Assembly (NCBI RefSeq): GCF_902825235.1
Contig: NZ_CADEAJ010000005.1
Location: forward strand, 62,001-126,000
DNA: 64,000 nucleotides
Source: Bartonella vinsonii subsp. vinsonii
Lineage (GTDB): Bacteria; Pseudomonadota; Alphaproteobacteria; Rhizobiales; Rhizobiaceae
Reading direction: 5' to 3'
A model generated the notes under the pieces. It made no database searches. It had not been told where the DNA came from and worked only from the letters and a program-made list of their open reading frames with translations. Shown piece after piece: positions 56,048 to 64,000 of this stretch. Each line of letters starts with the position of its first letter. Within the stretch, counting starts at the first letter, position 1. Made by a program: the position numbers and the translations under genes.

Positions 56048-57292
56048 ATGGTTGATATGAATTTATTTTTAAAAAAGAGTCCCTTATCTCTTTTTTTTTC
56101 TCTCTTTATTTCTAAAGTTGGTGATACTGCTTATGAAGTTATTTTTATTTTACTTGTCTTAGAGTTAACAGATAATTACTTTTTTACAGGTCTTGTGTAT
56201 TTTTTTCGATTTATCCCTTTTCTCTTTTTTGGTCCTATCGGAGGTTGGTTAGCTGATAACTTTTCTTTAAAGAAAAATATGATCTTCAGTGAATTTGTGA
56301 GATTATTAGCCTCATTCTTCGTTTTTATAACCTCTATAACAGAGACTACACATATTATTGTTCTTATTTTTGCAGCAATATGTACAACGATAGGAAGAAG
56401 TCTTTTCCAACCAAGTTTTCAAGCTGCTATTCCGAGAATATTTTCAATAAATGATCTTACAAAGGCAAATAGCATTTCACAAATTATAGAAGAAACTGCA
56501 TCCCTCATTGGTCCTTTAGTTTGTTCGGTACTGCTTTTTTTCGCCAATAAATCAACAGTCCTCATTTTTGATCTTTTTACCTATTTTCTATCTATTATAG
56601 TATTGTTTAATCTCACGGATTTAAATTCAAATAAGAAGAAATCATTCCATTTTATAAAAATTTATCGAGAAACAGTTTCCTATCTTAAAGATGTTTCTAT
56701 AGAAAATAATAATTTATTTATTACGCTGGTTGGCTCGTCTTTTGCTATTCTTTTTACCGGTGCAATTTTAAGATTTTTAATTCCAGCTTTTGTACTTTCC
56801 AAGGGTGGAGAGGAAAGCTTTGTGAGTTCTATTTTTTCTCTCATTGCTGTGGGAACTCTTATAGGTGGTTTGTTATATAGTAAAATTATATTCAATATTA
56901 CATCGTTGAAGCTCATGGTATTTTGGCTTCTGTATGGGGTTATTATGTTTATTATACCTTTAGTTGCAACACTTTCTTTAAAACTCCTTCTCGTGTTAGC
57001 ATTTGTTTTAGGATTTATTGGTGCATTTGTAGATATTAGTTTAGTCTCATCTCTTCAATTATACTCTCGTCGTGAAGATTTGGGTAAGAGTTTTGGAACC
57101 TTTTCAACTTTAGCGAACTCTGCTGAAGCAATGTCTGGCTTCATTGCTGGACTTTTTGCACTCGTGGGATTAATGAGCTCTTTTTTAGCTATGTCTGCAC
57201 TCATTATTTCCACTGGAATGATTGGCGTTATAAAGATGAAGAAAAAGAAAGAGAGAACACCCCTTAACACTACAGGTGATGACGATCATTAA
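56048..57292 (+). CDS. MFS transporter, possible drug/macrolide-efflux type
   Basis: The 414-residue protein has about twelve hydrophobic segments. The early loop GPIGGWLADNFSLKKN matches the MFS loop 2-3 signature (GxxADrxxRK-like), and the N-terminus SLFFSLFISKVGDTAYEVIF resembles bacterial efflux members of the MefA/DHA3 group. ATG 56048 is used; one at 56057 is equally possible. The gene is visibly more AT-rich, with many TTT, ATT and TTA codons, than murJ or trpS next to it, which suggests acquisition from a low-GC donor. It is a single gene with gaps on both sides. Confidence 0.8.
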   Translation: MVDMNLFLKKSPLSLFFSLFISKVGDTAYEVIFILLVLELTDNYFFTGLVYFFRFIPFLFFGPIGGWLADNFSLKKNMIFSEFVRLLASFFVFITSITETTHIIVLIFAAICTTIGRSLFQPSFQAAIPRIFSINDLTKANSISQIIEETASLIGPLVCSVLLFFANKSTVLIFDLFTYFLSIIVLFNLTDLNSNKKKSFHFIKIYRETVSYLKDVSIENNNLFITLVGSSFAILFTGAILRFLIPAFVLSKGGEESFVSSIFSLIAVGTLIGGLLYSKIIFNITSLKLMVFWLLYGVIMFIIPLVATLSLKLLLVLAFVLGFIGAFVDISLVSSLQLYSRREDLGKSFGTFSTLANSAEAMSGFIAGLFALVGLMSSFLAMSALIISTGMIGVIKMKKKKERTPLNTTGDDDH

Positions 57293-57691
57293 TATATTTG
57301 ATCTCCATGCCGTTTCTTTTTTCGAATGGTTATGATATTTGAAAACTTTAAAAGAATGGAAGAAATTCCACCTCTCCTATACCTTCGACCCAAACAAATG
57401 CATTTTAATAAGCCGGCATCATCATTCTATTTGCTAACTCTGAAATGTTACGACAGCCTTTTTGCAACAGTTCTAGCATAAAGACAATTCATGAGAGGCA
57501 TTTTTCCCTTTCTTGTACAGCTTTTACCCACACGCCAATACTGTTTGTGACATGCGAGTAAATGATTTTAATTGATTGAATATAAGAGAATCTTATAATA
57601 TTCAGGAGTCTAATTCAATATGCGAAATGATAAATTATCTTTATAAATCAAGACATTGTTACAAACGCAAGCGCTTAAACTTTAATACCTC
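57293..57691. other. Gene-free 400-bp gap with a third Fur-like dyad
   Basis: No gene is seen. At 57625-57660 the sequence AAATGATAAATTATC, then TTTATAAATCAAGACAT, closely matches 18009-18045, including the GATAA-A-TTATC dyad. Its role between two gene 3' ends is unclear. Confidence 0.4.
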
Positions 57692-58024
57692 TTAAATCTT
57701 TTTTACGAATTCCGACTTCAAGCCAATCTGACCAATGCTCGGAATCTTACAGTCAATATTATGGTCCCCATCCACGAGGCGAATATTCTTCACCTTCGTC
57801 CCACTCTTGAGAACGGATGCGGCGCCTTTGACTTTAAGATCTTTTACCACCATAATGCTGTCCCCATTTGTCAAAACCTGACCATTGGCATCATAAACAA
57901 TATCGGGGAGCAGCTCTTCACTCTTTTGGGGCCATTCATGTGCACATTCAGGGCACACAAAATTTTCACCCTCTTCATATGTATAAAGGCCACCACAGTG
58001 AGGACATTTAGGGTATTCGCTCAT
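57692..58024 (-). CDS. PhnA-type zinc-ribbon protein
   Basis: I start at the ATG at 58024, preceded by AGAGGGAATCTT, giving 110 residues. [31 protein letters not shown] is a four-cysteine zinc ribbon (CPHC and CPEC). The C-terminal domain ([42 protein letters not shown]) is the PhnA SH3-like fold. The family was named after the phn region, but most members act outside phosphonate use and the role is unknown. The length is normal. Confidence 0.9.
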   Translation of the reverse strand: MSEYPKCPHCGGLYTYEEGENFVCPECAHEWPQKSEELLPDIVYDANGQVLTNGDSIMVVKDLKVKGAASVLKSGTKVKNIRLVDGDHNIDCKIPSIGQIGLKSEFVKKI

Positions 58025-58489
58025 AAGATTCCCTCTTTGATTCAAGAAACATCATCTCTCTAAATGGTCATAAAGAAATCCATCCTTATTGTCCATGACT
58101 AAAGCAAAACACGAACACGGCATTTTCTCTTTAGAGTTCTTAAAGGTTAAAGTCATCCCCAAAGAAACAAGGGAAAAATTTTACAAAACACCAGCACAAA
58201 CATTCTCAGAGAAAATCATCCCCCCTCAAAACACTTCTAAGAAGAACAATACCTCAATGAAGCGTAAACTCCGTTGGCACAAGAAGAAAACATTGCAATC
58301 CTATAAAGAGGAATCCCATAAAACGGACTCACTTTGTCCATTTTTGTTCTTATGAAAAGGCTTAGAAACCCATTTTCTTCATTTCTCCACAAGGCAGCAT
58401 CAAATGTCTCTCCTTGGCATTTAGCAAGTATTGCTTTAGTCATAAGAAAAGCAGACAATTGAAAAAACATGTCTAGAGAAGAGAATGCA

Positions 58490-58545
58490 AAACCTTTACG
58501 GAATCAATAATTCCCAAAGGACTCAAAGCACCAAATTCACGGGAT
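58490..58545 (-). pseudogene. Decayed fragment of a groEL 3' region
   Basis: Plus-strand bases GGAATCAATAATTCCCAAAG and CACCAAATTCACGGG match GGGTCAACAATTCCCAAAG and CACCAAATTCACCGG at about 58810-58853 within groEL, in the same order and spacing. Only about 55 bases are similar, so it is the tail of an old duplication or a recombination scar. Confidence 0.55.
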
Positions 58546-58601
58546 ATACACCTCCACAACAACCCCCTCTGGAAAACCCTCTGAAATGAAAAAAGCATCT
58601 T

Positions 58602-58627
58602 TAAAAAAACGGGCCCAATGGACCCGT
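58602..58627 (-). terminator. Rho-independent terminator of groESL
   Basis: On the minus strand ACGGGTCC, loop ATT and GGGCCCGT form an eight-pair stem (one G-T) followed by TTTTTTT, about 28 bases after the groEL stop codon. Confidence 0.88.
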
Positions 58628-58654
58628 CCTTTTTCTCTTTATAAAAGGGCTGGC

Positions 58655-60298
<1,644 letters not shown>

Positions 60299-60356
60299 TT
60301 AATTTCTCCTTGGAGTTATCTCAAATAGTAAAAAACGAAAAAATTGAGAGTCTGGA

Positions 60357-60653
60357 TTAGCCCAGAATTCCCATAATGTCAGATTCTTTCATGATGAGGA
60401 GATCTTCCCCATTAATCTTCACTTCAGTTCCAGACCATTTTCCAAAGAGGATACGGTCTCCTGCTTTCACCTCGAGGGGCACACGCTTTCCGTTATCATC
60501 AAGAGCGCCATTGCCAACAGCAATAATTTCACCTTCTTGAGGTTTTTCTTTTGCTGTATCAGGGATGATAATCCCACCAGCGGTTTTATTTTCAGATTCA
60601 ACCCGACGAACAACGACACGATCGTGAAGTGGACGGAATTGTATATTAGCCAT
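60357..60653 (-). CDS. groES: GroES co-chaperonin
   Basis: The 98-residue cap protein begins [32 protein letters not shown], with the mobile loop [10 protein letters not shown] that binds GroEL. It ends [16 protein letters not shown]. It is the first gene of the groESL operon, under a CIRCE-bearing promoter. Confidence 0.98.
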   Translation of the reverse strand: MANIQFRPLHDRVVVRRVESENKTAGGIIIPDTAKEKPQEGEIIAVGNGALDDNGKRVPLEVKAGDRILFGKWSGTEVKINGEDLLIMKESDIMGILG

Positions 60654-60712
60654 GTTTAAAATCCTTGAAAACTTAATATAATTGATAATATTGAATTAAT
60701 CTTAAGTTCTTG

Positions 60713-60739
60713 CTAGCACTCTTAAACTCCGAGTGCTAA
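60713..60739 (-). promoter_or_regulatory. CIRCE operator of groESL
   Basis: The plus strand shows CTAGCACTC, nine bases, GAGTGCTAA; the consensus is TTAGCACTC-N9-GAGTGCTAA, so 17 of 18 positions fit. It is the HrcA repressor site, placed just after the predicted transcription start. Confidence 0.93.
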
Positions 60740-60749
60740 CATTGGTTAA

Positions 60750-60778
60750 GATATAAAATTGCTTCTTCTCAATGTCAA
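60750..60778 (-). promoter_or_regulatory. Sigma-70-type promoter of groESL
   Basis: On the minus strand TTGACA (60778-60773), 17 bases, TATATC (60755-60750). The CIRCE element begins 11 bases downstream, the expected layout. Confidence 0.65.
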
Positions 60779-60889
60779 GGATTCAGCATAAAATAATTTC
60801 TCTTAAAATGCCTTCAAAGCCTTGCCTCTTTTTTCTATTTCGCGTTATCTAGCTTTTTATTACACCTTGCGAACAAAAAGGATCTTATC

Positions 60890-62278
60890 ATGGTTGAAAC
60901 ACGTCAGGAAACGGATAGCTTTGGAACGATTGCGGTACGGCAAGATCGTTATTGGGGAGCACAAACTGAACGTTCTCTGCATAATTTTAATATTGGCAGT
61001 GAAAAACAACCCCTCACCGTCATTTATGCTTTAAGCCTTATCAAAAAAGCAGCAGCCATTGTAAATATGGAAAAAGGAAAGCTTTCGCAAAAGATTGGCA
61101 AAGCAATCATTACAGCAGCTGACGAAGTGCTTGCCGGTTCGTTCGACACACACTTTCCCCTTTCGGTTTGGCAAACGGGTTCTGGTACACAAAGCAATAT
61201 GAACGTCAATGAAGTGATTGCCAACCATGCCAACATGCTTTTGGGAGGGAAATTAGGAAGCAAAACGCCGGTTCACCCCAATGACCATGTCAATATGAGT
61301 CAATCCTCAAACGATTCCTTTCCCACAGCGCTTCACATTGCCACCACACTGCAAACACGCCAACATTTATTCCCCATTCTTGAAGCTCTGATTACCACTT
61401 TAAAGAAAAAGGAAGAAGAATTTGCCGATATCATCAAAATCGGACGGACTCATACGCAAGATGCAACGCCCTTAACTCTAGCACAAGAATTTTCAGGCTA
61501 TCGTGCCGCGCTAGAAGCCAACCTTCAGCGCATTGAAACAGCTCTTAGCGATGTGCAAATGCTTGCCCAAGGGGGAACAGCGGTTGGAACAGGGCTCAAT
61601 GCACCGCAAGGTTTTGATATTGCCTTTGCTGAAACAATCAGTAGCCTTACAGGGATTACTTTTAAGACCGCTGACAATAAATTTGAAGCCCTCGCCCATC
61701 ATGGAGCCCTTGCACATTTCCATGGTAGTCTGAATGCCTTAGCAGCTGATTTATTCAAAATTGCCAATGACATCCGGTTTTTGGGCTCAGGTCCACGCTC
61801 AGGATTGGGAGAACTCAACTTGCCCGAAAATGAACCAGGCTCTTCTATCATGCCAGGCAAGGTCAATCCCACCCAATGTGAAGCAATGACGATGGTTGCC
61901 TGCCAAGTCTTTGGCAATCATACCAGCGTAACATTTGCCGCCAGTCAGGGGCATTTTGAACTTAATGTTTATAAACCTGTTATTGGCTATAATGTTTTAC
62001 AGTCGATTACGCTTCTTGGTGATTGCATGCGCTCTTTTGATCTGCATTGCATACAAGGTTTGCGTGCCAATCGCGTCCATATTCACTCTCTCATGGAACG
62101 CTCTTTGATGCTCGTGACAGCACTTGCCCCAGAAATTGGCTATGAAAAAGCTGCTGAAATTGCCAAAGCAGCGCATAAAAATGATACAACTTTGCGTGCG
62201 GAAGCCTTAAAAGCAGGAGTTTCAGGAGAAGATTATGACCGGCTGGTTGATCCCAAAAAAATGATTCATCCACAATAA
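60890..62278 (+). CDS. fumC: Class II fumarate hydratase
   Basis: FumC interconverts fumarate and malate in the TCA cycle. The 462-residue protein begins [12 protein letters not shown] and shows [64 protein letters not shown] and the signature [15 protein letters not shown] with the catalytic Ser. It is iron-free and oxygen-stable as a class. The length is normal and it stands alone. Confidence 0.97.
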   Translation: MVETRQETDSFGTIAVRQDRYWGAQTERSLHNFNIGSEKQPLTVIYALSLIKKAAAIVNMEKGKLSQKIGKAIITAADEVLAGSFDTHFPLSVWQTGSGTQSNMNVNEVIANHANMLLGGKLGSKTPVHPNDHVNMSQSSNDSFPTALHIATTLQTRQHLFPILEALITTLKKKEEEFADIIKIGRTHTQDATPLTLAQEFSGYRAALEANLQRIETALSDVQMLAQGGTAVGTGLNAPQGFDIAFAETISSLTGITFKTADNKFEALAHHGALAHFHGSLNALAADLFKIANDIRFLGSGPRSGLGELNLPENEPGSSIMPGKVNPTQCEAMTMVACQVFGNHTSVTFAASQGHFELNVYKPVIGYNVLQSITLLGDCMRSFDLHCIQGLRANRVHIHSLMERSLMLVTALAPEIGYEKAAEIAKAAHKNDTTLRAEALKAGVSGEDYDRLVDPKKMIHPQ

Positions 62279-62308
62279 AAACAAGAACAATCCTCTCAAG
62301 CTCTTGTG

Positions 62309-62340
62309 AGAACATCAGACCGTTCGCGCTCTGATGTTCT
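62309..62340 (+). terminator. Hairpin after fumC
   Basis: AGAACATCAGA (62309-62319) and TCTGATGTTCT (62330-62340) form an 11-pair perfect stem with a ten-base loop, 31 bases after the stop. Only TGCAGATTTC follows, so termination may be weak. Confidence 0.6.
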
Positions 62341-62671
62341 TGCAGATTTCATCATTTCACACCACCTGTTGCAAAAACCTTATATCCCCTCTTACAAATA
62401 TCACCTCTGGCAAAAATTCGAAAATCTTTAGCTCTTAGGATATATTTGTGCAAAGAATATTCCTTGCTCCCGTCAACGACAGAAGCTTTTCCCTAGATGT
62501 TTTTCTATTGCCCGTCCACTCCGCACCAACATTCTTAAGACAGATGCTTTAGCTTTATAACAAAAACACGTTTATGCGTAAGAAACACGACTTTACGGAC
62601 AAAAACCACGAAAGCGAGCAGTTTTGCAAGTGAGAACAAGTCCATCCCAAAAGCTATATGGAACAATGCTC
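62341..62671. other. Gene-free 330-bp gap between fumC and pgm
   Basis: Both flanking genes end here (they converge). No further gene, repeat or strong terminator is seen. Confidence 0.5.
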
Positions 62672-64000
62672 TCATGTGATAATATCGGGATGTTCGCGTC
62701 CCAATTGTTTTATGTTCAACAATTGAAGCGCTGCTTGTTGCAAAGGCTGAAGCACTTTTTGCGGCTCTTGAAAATGTTTGCGTGGATCACCTTCATACTG
62801 CTCAAAATAAAGCCGCAAAGTTGCACCCACTGTTCCCGTTCCCGATAAACGCACCACTAACCGTGCTCCATTCTTGAAAAAAAGACGAAGACCTTGCTTG
62901 CTGCTCACACTCTGATCAACGGGATCATGATAGGTAAAATCATCTGCTTTTTCAACGAGGAGTCCAGCAATTTCTGTTCCGGATCGTGGTAAATGCGTAC
63001 GCAATTGCTCTATGAGTGCATAGGCTTTCTCTTCCTCCACTTCCTCATAATCATGACGTAAAGAATAAAAGCGCCCATAGGTGTGCCAATGGTGTTGAAT
63101 AATTTGTGCAACTGTTTTCCCTGTCACAGCGAGGAGATTTAACCAAAACAACACAGCCCATAAACCATCCTTTTCGCGGATATGATGAGAGCCCGTTCCA
63201 AAGCTTTCTTCACCACAAAAGGTCACTTTTCCCGCATCCAAAAGCGTGCCAAAAAACTTCCAACCGGTTGGCGTTTCAAAACAATTCAACTGTTTTTTTT
63301 CGGCAACCAGATCAGCAGCACGCGTCGCTGGCATGGAACGTGCAATCCCTACAATGCCTTGGCGATATCCTTTAATGAGGTGTGCATGTTCAGCCATAAT
63401 AGCCAAGGAATCAGAAGGCGTGACAAATTGCTTACGACCAATAATAAGATTACGATCCCCATCACCATCAGACGCCGCTCCAAGATCAGGTGCGTGATCC
63501 GACATCAAAAAATCATAAAGCCCCTTGGCATAAACCAAATTAGGATCTGGATGCCCTCCCCCAAAATCTGGTAAGGGAACACCATTCACCACAGTTCCTT
63601 CTGGAAAACCTAAACATTTTTCAAAAATTTCATGTGCATAAGGCCCTGTTACCGCATGCATGGCATCAAAGCGCAAAGTAAGCCCTTCTGCAACGGCTTT
63701 TGCAATGCAATCAAAGTCGAAAATCTTCTGCATCAAAGCAACATAATCTGCCACAGGATCAATGATATCAACCCGCATAGAGCCTAGAAAAGTTGTGCCT
63801 TCTCTCTCTAGATCAACGTCTGGCGCCTCAAAAATTTTATAAAAAGAAAGACACCTAGATGCGGAAAAAATGGCTTCACACAAGGAATCAGGAGCAGGCC
63901 CACCATTAGAAATATTGTATTTAATGCCACAATCCCCCTCCAAACCACCAGGATTATGGCTTGCAGAGAGAATAATCCCCCCATGAGCACGCATTTTGCG
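62672..64000 (-). CDS. pgm: Phosphoglucomutase (N-terminus beyond the window)
   Basis: The frame is open at the right edge and about 442 residues are visible of a roughly 540-residue enzyme. The active-site serine loop is LSASHNPGG, metal binding is ASDGDGDRN, sugar binding includes CGEESFGTGSHHIREKDG, and phosphate binding is VRLSGTGTVGATLR. These match the eukaryotic-like alpha-D-phosphoglucomutase group, which interconverts glucose 1- and 6-phosphate for envelope sugars and storage. Its stop codon lies at 62672-62674. Confidence 0.93.
   Translation of the reverse strand, partial: RKMRAHGGIILSASHNPGGLEGDCGIKYNISNGGPAPDSLCEAIFSASRCLSFYKIFEAPDVDLEREGTTFLGSMRVDIIDPVADYVALMQKIFDFDCIAKAVAEGLTLRFDAMHAVTGPYAHEIFEKCLGFPEGTVVNGVPLPDFGGGHPDPNLVYAKGLYDFLMSDHAPDLGAASDGDGDRNLIIGRKQFVTPSDSLAIMAEHAHLIKGYRQGIVGIARSMPATRAADLVAEKKQLNCFETPTGWKFFGTLLDAGKVTFCGEESFGTGSHHIREKDGLWAVLFWLNLLAVTGKTVAQIIQHHWHTYGRFYSLRHDYEEVEEEKAYALIEQLRTHLPRSGTEIAGLLVEKADDFTYHDPVDQSVSSKQGLRLFFKNGARLVVRLSGTGTVGATLRLYFEQYEGDPRKHFQEPQKVLQPLQQAALQLLNIKQLGREHPDIIT

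Larger units (their letters stand above)
58046..58654. other. 600-bp gap with a groEL fragment and terminator
   Basis: An 88-codon plus-strand frame at 58089 has a Lys-rich product that I do not recognise and no clear ribosome-binding site, so I do not call it. The right third holds a decayed groEL fragment and the groEL terminator. Confidence 0.45.

Overview
The window looks like a chromosomal segment of a Bartonella species (Alphaproteobacteria, Rhizobiales). The evidence is a complete virB2-virB11/virD4 type IV secretion system interleaved with Fic-OB-BID and BID-only effector genes (Bartonella effector proteins, Beps), a BiaA/VbhA-type antitoxin, a cluster of large Bartonella-style autotransporters, and AT-rich DNA with long gene-poor gaps. 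The tyrosine-motif and BID-only effectors point to a radiating (lineage 4-like) species; I cannot name the species.

Layout: 1-988 is the end of an iron/siderophore-type ABC importer (permease tail plus ATPase). 1078-1151 is tRNA-Gln(CTG), followed by a decaying phage-type adenine methylase and a metallophosphoesterase lipoprotein. 4118-17843 holds four autotransporter genes that share C-terminal passenger and barrel modules but differ in their N-terminal passengers; one has a phage-virion-like repeat passenger and a frameshift in its signal peptide. 17.8-27 kb is a loose, gene-poor stretch with a candidate leader ORF, an all-helical small protein, tandem EexN-like lipoprotein genes plus a relic, a ParA/ribbon-helix-helix pair, a small phosphatase-like gene, ribF, a HAD hydrolase and a nuclease-like membrane protein.

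27.3-51.3 kb is the secretion island. The order is virB2-11, biaA, two tandem Fic-OB-BID effectors (the first with a ruined FIC motif, the second canonical), virD4, a bepC-type effector with lysine in the FIC motif, three BID effectors with tyrosine or proline-rich N-termini, and a Fic effector that has gained an extra N-terminal OB domain from a decayed upstream effector gene. Relics of the antitoxin gene and of a Fic gene lie between the effectors and record how the cluster grew by tandem duplication. The VirB proteins build the envelope channel, VirD4 recruits effectors by their BID domains, and the effectors act in the host cell.

51.8-64 kb is ordinary chromosome: murJ, trpS, a universal stress protein, nfuA, an AT-rich MFS exporter that may be acquired, a PhnA-type zinc-ribbon protein, groESL with CIRCE, fumC and the start-truncated pgm.

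The best leads are: (1) a stem-loop with base-pair covariation behind every BID-only effector gene and bepC; (2) the OB-Fic-OB-BID fusion built from a gene relic; (3) an antitoxin next to a dead-looking Fic while the canonical Fic lacks one; (4) the phage-like autotransporter passenger; (5) two GC-rich hairpins in the only large gap inside the virB operon.
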